DNA of 26,232 nt. It comes from Spirochaeta_B sp964398645 (lineage in GTDB: Bacteria > Spirochaetota > Spirochaetia > DSM-27196 > DSM-8902). The notes under the pieces are model-generated. The model worked only from the letters and a program-made list of their open reading frames with translations, was not told the DNA's origin and searched no databases. A program made the position numbers and the translations under genes. The DNA lies in the NCBI GenBank assembly GCA_964398645.1, contig CAYNNU010000008.1:1-26232 (forward strand), written 5' to 3'. Shown here in pieces: positions 14,757 through 23,007 of the stretch. Position 1 is the stretch's first letter; every line of letters starts with the position of its first letter.

Positions 14757-17192
14757 GTGAATCAAAACGAAGGTAAAAAAGACACTGCATCTATTGCGCA
14801 AGAGTTGCAAATCGCAAAAGAGCGCTATGAACTGATTATTCGTGGCACAAATGATGGCATTTTCGACTGGGATGTTACCAGCGACGATCTATTTTTATCA
14901 CCCCGTTGGAAAGAAATGCTCGGCTATTGTGATAAAGAATTACCAAACACCTTCTCAACCTTCTCATCCTTGGTACTAGAAGGAGACATGGAATGGTTGG
15001 GCCCTATTGTTAGCGACTATGTGGCCGGAAAAAGCAACACGTATTCCCACGATTTTCGCATGAAACACAAAGATGGCCACCTTATCTGGATTCGGGCAAA
15101 GGCTGATGCCATGCGCAATCCCGATGGCACCGCCTATCGCATTGCCGGGTCACACAGCGATATCACGGAGCAGAAGAAAGCAGAAAGCGAACTGCTGCAA
15201 AGCGAAACAAAATTCAATCGCTTGTTTGACAGCAACCCTGCCCTCATGGCCGTTTCAACAATTCCCGATGGCATTTTTAATGAGGTAAATCAATCATTTT
15301 TACATACCTTAGGCTATTCACGCGAAAAGGTAATCGGACATTCGGCCGCGGATTTGAATTTATTTACCCAGCCGGAGAAACAACTACAGCTTGCTCGGGA
15401 GTTGGAAAAAACCGGTTCTGTTCGCAACCGGGAACTGGAGGTGCGTACAAAAACCGGACAGCTTCTTACCGGCCTGTTCTCCGGCGAAATAATCCAAAGC
15501 CAGGGAAAACAGTATTTTCTGACTGTTATGATTGATGTAACTGCCAGAAAAAAAGCGGAAGCCGAACTTGTTGCTGCAAAAGAGCAGGCTGAAGCCGCCA
15601 ATATTGCAAAGTCGGAATTCCTGGCCAATATGAGCCATGAAATCCGCACTCCTTTAAACGGGGTATTGGGATTTTCTGATCTGCTTTTGCAAACAGGTCT
15701 CCAGCCAGAACAGCAGGAATATGCCAGCACTGTATATGCTTCAGCATCTTCGCTGTTGGAAATCGTCAATGACATTCTGGATTTTTCCAAAATTGAATCC
15801 GGCAAGCTGGAACTGGAGCCAATTAAAACCGATATTCCGGAACTAGTGGAAAATCTGATTGATATTGTAAAATACCCCGCAGAGAACAAAGAACTGGAAC
15901 TCATGCTCAACATGGATACCAATATTCCCAAAGCTGCCTTTGTGGACCCATTGCGCTTGCGGCAAATTTTGGTAAACCTAGTTTCAAATGCCATAAAATT
16001 CACCAATACCGGAGAAGTTGAATTGCGCCTGCATTATTCGCCCCTGCCGGAAGGCCGGGGTCAATTTCGCTTTTCGGTTCGAGACACAGGTATCGGCATT
16101 TCCCCTGAACAACAGACACGACTGTTCAAAGCATTTAGCCAGGGCGATAATTCTACAACCCGGCGTTTTGGCGGAACTGGCCTTGGACTAATCATTTCGG
16201 ACTCTCTTGCGGTAAAAATGGGGAGTAAAATCAAACTGGAAAGCGAAGAAGGGAAAGGTACAACCTTTTCTTTTACTCTCGAAACGGATGTTGAGCCAGC
16301 GCAAACAGGCAGGGTTTCTCTGCCGATGCAAAACATGCAAAGTATTTCCCATGCCATCTCCAATGGCATTTCTCACTGTCTGGTTATTGATGACAACATA
16401 AAAAATTGCCGCATCATGTGCCGCTATTTGGCGAGCTGGGATATTCGCAGCAGCTTTTGTACCAGCGCACAGGAAGCACTCATAGAAACGTCTAGAGACA
16501 ACTACGATCTTATTCTGTGCGATTACCAGATGCCGGAATCAAACGGGCTTGAAACGGCACAAAAAATCAGAATGCAGTATGCAGATTTTGATTCAGAACT
16601 GCCGGCAGTGATTCTGATGCATAACTCATCTGATGGTCCGGAAATTTCCCGACTTATGAAAAAGCAAGAACAGGAAAAAATCTGCCTGATAAGCAAACCG
16701 GTAAAGCCAAGCGTTTTACATAATCGCGTAACCCAGATACAGCACACAAGCGAAGAGGGCCAGGGTGCATTTTTACAAGAACCAGCTATTTCGGCGGCCT
16801 TTGATAAAGCTGCTGTGATTCTTATTGCGGAGGATAATCCAACCAATATGCTACTGGCAAAAACCCTGGTTCAAAAAATCATCCCACAAGCACGAATTAT
16901 TGAAACAAACAACGGCAAGCAAGCCGTAGAATTTTTCCAGCAACACAATCCGGATCTCATTCTGATGGATGTGCAAATGCCGGAAATGAACGGGGACGAA
17001 GCAACCGCTGCAATCCGCAAAAAAGAAGAGCAGAGTAAAACACATACTCCAATAGTGGGTCTTACCGCCAGTGCAATAGAGAGCGACCACCGCCACAGCA
17101 TTAGAGCCGGAATGGACGACACTATTACCAAGCCGATACACACCACAACCCTGCAACAAACACTCCGTAAACATCTACAGAAATCCGAATAG
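14757..17192 (+). CDS. Soluble hybrid histidine kinase (PAS-PAS-HisKA-HATPase-REC-REC)
   Basis: An 811-aa cytoplasmic hybrid kinase without membrane segments. PAS1 about 22-140 (with DGIFDWDV), PAS2 about 150-265, a short coiled linker, then HisKA with His294 (MSHEIRTPLNGV), and HATPase with N-box Asn411 (VSNAIKF), G1 VRDTGIGI and G2 FGGTGLGL. Two receivers follow: REC1 with Asp545/546, phospho-acceptor Asp589 (CDYQMPESNG) and Lys647; REC2 with Asp738 (MDVQMPEMNG), Thr770 (GLTAS) and Lys792 (TKPI). Both keep the key residues. There is no Hpt or DNA-binding domain, so phosphate must leave through a partner encoded elsewhere or through the adjacent kinase. The start codon is GTG at 14757, with GAGG about 10 nt upstream. 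Probably co-transcribed with the preceding kinase. Signal unknown. Confidence 0.92.
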   Translation: MNQNEGKKDTASIAQELQIAKERYELIIRGTNDGIFDWDVTSDDLFLSPRWKEMLGYCDKELPNTFSTFSSLVLEGDMEWLGPIVSDYVAGKSNTYSHDFRMKHKDGHLIWIRAKADAMRNPDGTAYRIAGSHSDITEQKKAESELLQSETKFNRLFDSNPALMAVSTIPDGIFNEVNQSFLHTLGYSREKVIGHSAADLNLFTQPEKQLQLARELEKTGSVRNRELEVRTKTGQLLTGLFSGEIIQSQGKQYFLTVMIDVTARKKAEAELVAAKEQAEAANIAKSEFLANMSHEIRTPLNGVLGFSDLLLQTGLQPEQQEYASTVYASASSLLEIVNDILDFSKIESGKLELEPIKTDIPELVENLIDIVKYPAENKELELMLNMDTNIPKAAFVDPLRLRQILVNLVSNAIKFTNTGEVELRLHYSPLPEGRGQFRFSVRDTGIGISPEQQTRLFKAFSQGDNSTTRRFGGTGLGLIISDSLAVKMGSKIKLESEEGKGTTFSFTLETDVEPAQTGRVSLPMQNMQSISHAISNGISHCLVIDDNIKNCRIMCRYLASWDIRSSFCTSAQEALIETSRDNYDLILCDYQMPESNGLETAQKIRMQYADFDSELPAVILMHNSSDGPEISRLMKKQEQEKICLISKPVKPSVLHNRVTQIQHTSEEGQGAFLQEPAISAAFDKAAVILIAEDNPTNMLLAKTLVQKIIPQARIIETNNGKQAVEFFQQHNPDLILMDVQMPEMNGDEATAAIRKKEEQSKTHTPIVGLTASAIESDHRHSIRAGMDDTITKPIHTTTLQQTLRKHLQKSE

Positions 17193-17226
17193 TGAGCAGT
17201 CGTTTGTCGGACATTCGCGAGTAAGC

Positions 17227-18675
17227 TTATTTCCGCCAGTATGCTGGGGTGAAAAGTATCAGCACCGTAAACACTTCCAAGCGCCCGATCATCATAATAG
17301 CAGAAAGAAACCACTTGATACCGGGAGCAAAAGATGCGTAATTCTGTGTTGGACCAATGCCGTCAAAACCCGGCCCGATGTTTCCAAGCGTAGCCAGCGC
17401 GGTGGAAAAAGCGGTCATCAAACTTTGTCCACTCAGACTGACAACCAAAGTGGTAATAAGTAATAAGAGTAAATATAAAAAGACAAAACCGGCGACCCCA
17501 AGAACCATTGTTTTGCGCAAGGGCGAACGGTCAAGTTGGGCGGAAAAAATCCCCCGTGGATACAACAGATATTTCATTTCGGTAAAGGCTTGTTTGAACA
17601 GGACTGTTAAACGCACTACCTTTATTCCGCCACCGGTTGAACCAGCGCAGCCGCCCACAAACATCAATAATAATAAAACCGCTGAAGCCGTCGCTGGCCA
17701 CAACATATAGTCGGCGGTAGCATAGCCGGTCGTAGTTAATATTGAAGCTACCTGGAAGGAAGCAAAGCGCAGGCTTTCTCCGAAGCCCTGGTAAAAACGG
17801 GACTGCAGCACAATGGTGGCAATCAGGGTAGCGGCGGCAAAAATACCCCAATAGACCTTCATTTCCGTATTCCGCCGCAAGGTAGTCCAGCGGCCGGTAA
17901 TAAAGCTATAAAAGAGCACAAAGTTCATTCCCGCCAACATCATAAACAAGGTAATTATGCCATCAACAAAGGCTGAATCATAGGCGGCAACGCTGGCATT
18001 GCGCGGAGAAAAACCGCCGGTAGCCATCGTGCCGAAGGTATGTGTGAGCGCATCAAACAGATCCATGCCGGCAAACAGCAATAGAATTGTTTCCATAGCT
18101 GAAAGCCCCACATACAGCATCCACAGAATTTTGGCCGTTTGGGTAATTTTGGGCGTTAGTTTGTCCACTGAAGGTCCGGGTGCTTCGGCCCGTACAAGTT
18201 GCAGGCCCTTAAATCCGAGCAGTGGCAAAATTGCAACCGTAAGCACGATAATCCCCATACCCCCTATCCAGTGGGTAAAGGAGCGCCAAAATAAAATAGA
18301 CCTTGGCAGGATCTCGATTTCTGTCAAAATTGTGGCACCGGTAGTAGTAAAGCCGGACATTGTTTCAAAAAACGCATCGGTATAGGATGGAATTGTGCCG
18401 GAAAGAACAAAGGGTACAGCCCCTACCCCGGCCATAAACACCCAGGCAAGACTCACGACCAAAAAGCCATCATGGCTGGATAAACTAAAATGCGCATTCT
18501 TGCCCAGAAATAAAACAACAAGCCCTACAAGTCCAACGCTCAGCGCTACCTTTACAAAGACTTGCAGTTCTGCTGTCTCGCCATAACAGAGGGCAACAAT
18601 GGCTGGAATAAGCAGAAGCAGCGCAAGGGTACAGGATAAAACTGCAAATATGCGAATAACCAAAGAATAATTCAT
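17227..18675 (-). CDS. trkH: Trk potassium uptake channel subunit TrkH
   Basis: Membrane channel subunit for K+ uptake, 482 aa, about ten hydrophobic segments arranged as four M1-pore-M2 repeats. The four selectivity-filter segments with their key Gly are visible: SGFTTTGAT, FGTMATGGF, ILTTTGYAT and LATLGNIGPGF. Other TrkH hallmarks are HWIGGMGIIVLTVAILPLLG and FVGGCAGSTGGGIKVVR. The ATG overlaps the trkA stop in ATGA, and AAGGG lies just upstream, so translation is coupled to the regulatory subunit. It converges with the hybrid kinase (34 bp between stops). Confidence 0.96.
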   Translation of the reverse strand: MNYSLVIRIFAVLSCTLALLLLIPAIVALCYGETAELQVFVKVALSVGLVGLVVLFLGKNAHFSLSSHDGFLVVSLAWVFMAGVGAVPFVLSGTIPSYTDAFFETMSGFTTTGATILTEIEILPRSILFWRSFTHWIGGMGIIVLTVAILPLLGFKGLQLVRAEAPGPSVDKLTPKITQTAKILWMLYVGLSAMETILLLFAGMDLFDALTHTFGTMATGGFSPRNASVAAYDSAFVDGIITLFMMLAGMNFVLFYSFITGRWTTLRRNTEMKVYWGIFAAATLIATIVLQSRFYQGFGESLRFASFQVASILTTTGYATADYMLWPATASAVLLLLMFVGGCAGSTGGGIKVVRLTVLFKQAFTEMKYLLYPRGIFSAQLDRSPLRKTMVLGVAGFVFLYLLLLLITTLVVSLSGQSLMTAFSTALATLGNIGPGFDGIGPTQNYASFAPGIKWFLSAIMMIGRLEVFTVLILFTPAYWRK

Positions 18676-20078
18676 AGGCCCTTCACAAACATTGCCTGCG
18701 TTGCTTCGGCAAACTCACGTTTGGCAATTACCACAACGGTATCACCTGGCAGCAAAATATACCGGCCATCGGGGATTCGATGCTCCTCGCCTCGGCTGGC
18801 CGATAACACAAGCGTATCTCGTTCAAAGCGAATATCGCGCAAGGACTTACCGGCCACAGGACAGCCCTCATCGACCTGCAGCTCAAGGATTTCCAGCCGC
18901 CCGTCAAACAGGCTATGCACACTTTGGGCTTTGCTGCGTTTAATATTTCGTAGTACCGAACTAATTACCGACTGTTTAATACTGGTAACAGAATCAATTT
19001 CTAAGCGAGAACAGATAGCGGCATAATTGGTGTTATTAACCAGTACAGCAGCTTTCGGGATTCCAAGCGAACGTGCATACAAAGCGGTAACGATATTTAA
19101 TTCCTGGTTATCGGTAACTGCCATTACCAGATCACTATTGCTCAAATTATGCTCGGCAAACACCCCGTCTTCGGAAATATCCGCCTGAATGACGAGGGCC
19201 TTGGGAAAACGCCCGGCTAGTTCCTTGCATTTCTGGCGATCCTTCTCGATAATCACCACATTTTTGCCAATGACCACCTCGCGCAGGCGCCGCAACCACT
19301 TACTGCCGGGAATCACACTTTCTCTATGGCACAAAATATGCTCGGCAATACGGGCTCCCGCACGCCCTCCTCCGACAATGACAACCTTATTCAAGCGAGC
19401 CGGGATTTTGCCAAAATAGCGAAACACATTTTCCAGATTTTCAGCCAGTCCAACAAGATACAGAATATCGCCTTCCTGAATGCTGACACTGCCATCGGGG
19501 ATAATATAATCATCTTTGCGAAAAATTGCGGCAGCTAAAACATCGGCCTCAAGCTCTTGAAACACCTGTTGAACGGTTTTCCCCACCGCAACCGATGTGT
19601 GCGAAACCGGCAGACTGCGAATTTGCAAACGCGAATGGGCAAATAAAATAACATCGCCCATCGCACCATGCTCAATACTTTGGATAAGCTCGCGCGAGGC
19701 CTCAGCCTCAGGATTTACTACCGCATCAATACCAAGAAAATTATGGGTTGAGCTAGCTGCATCTGAATAATTTAAATTACGAATTCTGGCAATCTTACAG
19801 GCGACATTAAACTCGCCGCTCACAAGACCGCAGGTGACCATATTCACTTCGTCTGAATCGGTTACGGCAACAAAAACATCAGCATCGGCGGCGCCTGCCT
19901 TCCGCAGGGCGTCCAAACTATTGCCCTCCTGATGCAGCACCGTGCAATCAAGTTTGTTGGCCAAAGAACGCACAACCTGCGCATCTTTTTCGATAACGAC
20001 AACATCAACGCGCTCATCAATCAATTGCTGCGCAATCTGCGACCCAACGGAACCGCCCCCAAGCACAATAACTTTCAT
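18672..20078 (-). CDS. trkA: Trk system NAD-binding regulatory subunit TrkA
   Basis: Peripheral cytoplasmic RCK protein that gates TrkH in response to nucleotides. The 468-aa sequence holds two tandem RCK_N/RCK_C units: a Rossmann motif GGGSVGSQIAQQL near residue 7 with the acidic end of strand 2 (VVVIEKD), and a second GGGRAGARIAEHIL near residue 238 with VVIIEKDRQKC. RCK_C segments follow each. Length matches E. coli TrkA (458). It is the first gene of a two-cistron trkA-trkH unit. The ATG at 20078 has no Shine-Dalgarno sequence, and a promoter-like TTAACA-N17-TACAGT ends 8 nt before it. Confidence 0.96.
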   Translation of the reverse strand: MKVIVLGGGSVGSQIAQQLIDERVDVVVIEKDAQVVRSLANKLDCTVLHQEGNSLDALRKAGAADADVFVAVTDSDEVNMVTCGLVSGEFNVACKIARIRNLNYSDAASSTHNFLGIDAVVNPEAEASRELIQSIEHGAMGDVILFAHSRLQIRSLPVSHTSVAVGKTVQQVFQELEADVLAAAIFRKDDYIIPDGSVSIQEGDILYLVGLAENLENVFRYFGKIPARLNKVVIVGGGRAGARIAEHILCHRESVIPGSKWLRRLREVVIGKNVVIIEKDRQKCKELAGRFPKALVIQADISEDGVFAEHNLSNSDLVMAVTDNQELNIVTALYARSLGIPKAAVLVNNTNYAAICSRLEIDSVTSIKQSVISSVLRNIKRSKAQSVHSLFDGRLEILELQVDEGCPVAGKSLRDIRFERDTLVLSASRGEEHRIPDGRYILLPGDTVVVIAKREFAEATQAMFVKGL

Positions 20079-20086
20079 AGAATACT

Positions 20087-20115
20087 ACTGTAGCATAGCA
20101 CCCCGGCAGTGTTAA
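20087..20115 (-). promoter_or_regulatory. Predicted trkA promoter (leaderless arrangement)
   Basis: Minus strand TTAACA (20115-20110, 5 of 6), exactly 17 nt, TACAGT (20092-20087, 4 of 6), then 8 nt and the ATG at 20078. It lies in the 56-bp gap after the metallophosphoesterase gene. Confidence 0.5.
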
Positions 20116-20134
20116 CACACACAGCAGGAAAAGC

Positions 20135-21199
20135 CTAGGAGAGCAAGCGAATACGGGAAAAAATATAATCCCAGCGCTCGTTCTTAATTACAGTGCGGTA
20201 ATAGTCTGTTCCAGCAAGATGATCTGTTTCATAGCCATCGTAGCGGAAATAGCGCTTGGAACGCTGCTTATCAAACCAATAAGCCAAGGAAATATCCTCA
20301 TGGGTCATTTCAATACAGGTGATTCCACGTTTCCCCAGTACACAGCCTGAATTAAACATACAAGGGACAACATAGTCTTCATGATAAATACTGCCCTCAT
20401 CGCGCTTTCGTTCCTCAGAAAGCTGGCCGACATGGCGCTTCAAATCCTGAATTTCTTCGTATATTCGCTGCTGCCCCTCAGAATCAGCCGTGCTGTACTG
20501 GCGGCACAGCCGTTCAATATTATATTTGACTGAGTCCGCCTTGGAAAGCGATTCAAACAAGGGGCGGTGCGTGTGGCCAATAATGGAAACAATCTGATTT
20601 CGGCTGGAAAAGCGGTATACCCGTTCCTCCAGCTTCTTTTTACGGCGGTTATTATGACTGACAGAATAATTCTTAAATGGCAGCGGCTTGAGGATATACT
20701 TCAAGGCCATTCCTAATTGATCGTTGAACAAAGCATACCAGCGCGATGCCTGATGACCATGAAAAATAAAAACCTCGTTGGGTTTTCCGGTACTCTGATC
20801 AATCCCCGCTTGGTAACGAAGGCTTTCATATACCGGAATATCCAAATCTCGTTGAAACAGCAGGTTCAAATCATGGTTCCCGATTAAGCGCACCAGGCGA
20901 CCTTCAGCGTGAAAGCGGCGAAACAGCTCAAACACGCTTTCCCAGTTTTTACGGATTTTTTCACCATTGAACTTCTGTAGCTCTTCAATATCTCCATTCA
21001 GAATCAGACGGTAGCCACGCCGATAATATTCTTCCAGAACCTCCATAGTCAGATCGGCATTCGGGCGAAAATCATCTTTTTTGCTGCCATCTCCAATATG
21101 AAAATCACTAAAAATGACCGTCGGACGGTCGCTTGGAATATCTTCGAGTTTCGTTGCTGAGTATAGATAGCGTAAGTTGGTAAAACTGAATGCACTCAT
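20135..21199 (-). CDS. Calcineurin-like metallophosphoesterase
   Basis: A 354-aa two-metal phosphoesterase. The full set of metal ligands is visible in order: Asp32-x-His34 (SDFHIGDG), Asp70 (NGDIEE), GNHD at 107-110, the FHGHQ histidines at 147/149, and GHTH at 208-211. The C-terminal third (about 215-354) is an extra charged region without recognisable motif, ending in an aromatic-rich tail. No signal peptide or membrane segment. It resembles LpxH-type pyrophosphatases only in the shared fold. It sits beside, and divergent from, a GtrA-type membrane protein and a glycosyltransferase, so a lipid- or sugar-phosphate substrate is a reasonable guess. The start at 21199 lacks a Shine-Dalgarno sequence, but TATACT lies 6 nt upstream. 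Confidence 0.85.
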   Translation of the reverse strand: MSAFSFTNLRYLYSATKLEDIPSDRPTVIFSDFHIGDGSKKDDFRPNADLTMEVLEEYYRRGYRLILNGDIEELQKFNGEKIRKNWESVFELFRRFHAEGRLVRLIGNHDLNLLFQRDLDIPVYESLRYQAGIDQSTGKPNEVFIFHGHQASRWYALFNDQLGMALKYILKPLPFKNYSVSHNNRRKKKLEERVYRFSSRNQIVSIIGHTHRPLFESLSKADSVKYNIERLCRQYSTADSEGQQRIYEEIQDLKRHVGQLSEERKRDEGSIYHEDYVVPCMFNSGCVLGKRGITCIEMTHEDISLAYWFDKQRSKRYFRYDGYETDHLAGTDYYRTVIKNERWDYIFSRIRLLS

Positions 21200-21205
21200 G
21201 CTGGA

Positions 21206-21211
21206 AGTATA
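21206..21211 (-). promoter_or_regulatory. Possible -10 box 6 nt before the metallophosphoesterase start
   Basis: Minus strand TATACT (5 of 6), then tccagc and the ATG at 21199. No good -35 at 15-18 nt spacing, so only the -10 is proposed. Confidence 0.35.
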
Positions 21212-21322
21212 CTGTAAAAGACTACTGTTCTGGTTAGTTTTCTGTTAATAACGGCTATATTTCGTTAATTTAAGGTTTTTCAGCTTTTCAGATACTTGCC
21301 TTTTGTATACGTTCTGTTAGAT

Positions 21323-21793
21323 ATGAAAAGGCATTTTCGGTCGTTTTTTATTGACCGAACCAGTAATCCCACCATTCAATTATTCCGCTCTTTTATTAGC
21401 AGCAGCTGCGCTACAATTGCGGATTTCAGCGTGCTACTTCTGCTGGTTGAACTTGCTAGCATGTCTGAACTGAAAGCCGGAAGCATCAGCATGTTTGCTG
21501 GCCTGATAGTTTCCTACTTGGGAGGTCGTTTTTGGGTTTTTCCCGCTATTCCGCATGGCTTTCGCCGTATAGAGTTTTTTACCTTCTGGATTATTGCTGC
21601 CGTTGGAATGTCGCTGCATATTTTTATGCTGCACCTCTGCCTCAGAATAGGCTGGCATTATGTATATGCAAAGGGCGCAGCTGCGGTTAGCGTATTTTGC
21701 TGGAATTTTATCGCCCGACGAAGCACGGGGATACTCATCCACAAAATCCACGCCAAAACTAACCAGCAAGCCCCAAGGAATGAAGCGCAGTAG
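21323..21793 (+). CDS. GtrA-family four-helix membrane protein
   Basis: A 156-aa protein of the GtrA family (flippase-like helpers of polyprenyl-linked sugar transfer and teichoic acid or O-antigen glycosylation). Four hydrophobic segments are visible: LFRSFISSSCATIADFSVLL, SISMFAGLIVSYLGGRFWVF, FFTFWIIAAVGMSLHIFMLH and a last YAKGAAAVSVFCWNFIARR, which keep the family's spacing and the aromatic/Arg residues after helices 2 and 4. The ATG at 21323 is chosen over an in-frame TTG at 21296; there is no clear ribosome site for either. Its 3' end overlaps the convergent glycosyltransferase gene by 35 bp. Divergent from the metallophosphoesterase. Probably works with the neighbouring glycosyltransferase; not proven. 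Confidence 0.75.
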   Translation: MKRHFRSFFIDRTSNPTIQLFRSFISSSCATIADFSVLLLLVELASMSELKAGSISMFAGLIVSYLGGRFWVFPAIPHGFRRIEFFTFWIIAAVGMSLHIFMLHLCLRIGWHYVYAKGAAAVSVFCWNFIARRSTGILIHKIHAKTNQQAPRNEAQ

Positions 21794-22847
21794 TTACCCC
21801 ATGCTGCACGTTCATTAAAAAGCGTTCCCCGCTATCTTTACCGGCATAGCTTTGCAAAAATGAATCAATCATTTCCACAGCCCGGTTTCTATCATTGGTA
21901 AAACGAAATTTCACCCCGTCTTTTCCGCGATAATCTGCAGCCCGAGCAGCCTCATAGCGCGGAAAACTGTCTATCTGACGAACAAAGGCCGCAAGAGACC
22001 TGTTCAGATTGGAAAAGCGCCCTTTCATTCCCCAGCCGGAACGAACCAGCATTTCAGCATTCAGGCGTTGTTCAAACTGTCCGCGCTGTGGAATTGCAAA
22101 AACTGGCTTACCTAAAGTAATAGCCTCACTCAAACTTTGGTGCCCGGCGCTAGAAATAAGCCCTTTACAGCCGGCAAGTGCGGTCGCAAAATCATGCTCT
22201 GTGTTGGGAAAAAGCATATAATTATCAACCCCAAGACGAGCCAGGGCCTCGGTCACCTTGTTCCGGTAACTGGATTTCACATAGACAACGTAATAGTCTC
22301 CACGCTCATTCGGCACGCTAAAAAACTGATCCCGCAAAATCGGGCCAACATCACCATTGTAAAATGAAACAAACAAATGACGATCATAATGCCCCATCAT
22401 CGTCCTAGCAATAATTTTTGCAGTAACTGCATCTGGAGCAAGCGAGGCGTAATTAACTACAACCCCCGGATGATTCACCTGCAGAACCGGCAAATCCATC
22501 GAACGCGCGGCTGCTGGTAGGAAGGGCTCAAAATCACTTACCACAGCCTGAATGCCCAACGAACGCAATTGACGGCGCAGGCCACGAACTTCCCGACGAA
22601 AATGAAAAACCTTACTCACGTTTTGACGGGCAGTCTGGAGGTAATCAATCTGTTCCCCCTTTTTTGCCAAGTGAAAATAGGGGATTGTAATAACACTCAC
22701 CCCGGGAAGATTCCGATTGATATAATCCTGCACACTTTCTGGTGCAAAAAAAACCAATTCATACCGATGCGCAAGACCCTGCGCAAAGCTTACTACCCTA
22801 GAAACATGGCCGAAACCTTCGCCGGCACAGCTAAATGCTACTTTCAT
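21759..22847 (-). CDS. MurG/UGT-like (GT-B fold) glycosyltransferase
   Basis: A 362-aa GT-B enzyme. The N-terminal domain opens with MKVAFSCAGEGFGHVSR, the glycine-rich GxGxGH..R loop typical of MurG, diacylglycerol glycosyltransferases and MJ1255-type proteins. The C-terminal nucleotide-sugar site is visible as GLISSAGHQSLSEAITLGKP followed by QRGQFEQRLNAEML. No membrane segment or signal peptide; probably a peripheral cytoplasmic enzyme acting on a lipid-linked or other acceptor. The start at 22847 is preferred to an ATG 12 nt upstream because the protein then starts at the first strand; neither has a clear Shine-Dalgarno sequence, though TATGCT lies 7 nt before 22847. Divergent from phoU, tail-to-tail with the GtrA gene. 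Donor and acceptor are unknown. Confidence 0.82.
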   Translation of the reverse strand: MKVAFSCAGEGFGHVSRVVSFAQGLAHRYELVFFAPESVQDYINRNLPGVSVITIPYFHLAKKGEQIDYLQTARQNVSKVFHFRREVRGLRRQLRSLGIQAVVSDFEPFLPAAARSMDLPVLQVNHPGVVVNYASLAPDAVTAKIIARTMMGHYDRHLFVSFYNGDVGPILRDQFFSVPNERGDYYVVYVKSSYRNKVTEALARLGVDNYMLFPNTEHDFATALAGCKGLISSAGHQSLSEAITLGKPVFAIPQRGQFEQRLNAEMLVRSGWGMKGRFSNLNRSLAAFVRQIDSFPRYEAARAADYRGKDGVKFRFTNDRNRAVEMIDSFLQSYAGKDSGERFLMNVQHGVTTALHSLGLAG

Positions 22848-22960
22848 ACTGCCAAGCATATCTTGCTAATCTCAATACGAATAGGCGAAAAACCAAAAAC
22901 TAACAATACAATCGATTTCTTACAATCAAGGCCCTTGTCCAGCATCAATCTAATGATTTT

Positions 22961-22981
22961 TTAACACACACTTACTATATT
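22961..22981 (+). promoter_or_regulatory. Possible phoU-phoB-phoR promoter region
   Basis: TTAACA (22961-22966) and TTACTA (22972-22977) are direct half-sites 11 bp apart, the helical repeat seen in Pho boxes, and they overlap two -10 candidates, TACTAT (22973-22978) and TATATT (22976-22981). No good -35 is present, as expected for an activator-dependent promoter. Autoregulation by the PhoB encoded here is only a suggestion. Confidence 0.25.
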
Positions 22982-23007
22982 AGATATGGAAGAGATTGGG
23001 AGAACGA

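Noticed and set aside
14741..14776. 11-codon ATG frame overlapping the GTG start of the hybrid kinase
   Set aside because: No -10 box or ribosome site at a useful distance; it probably arose by chance around the GAGG ribosome site.
15314..16006. 230-codon open frame antisense to the hybrid kinase
   Set aside because: Ser/Phe-rich mirror of conserved kinase coding; no family resemblance and the plus-strand gene is certain.
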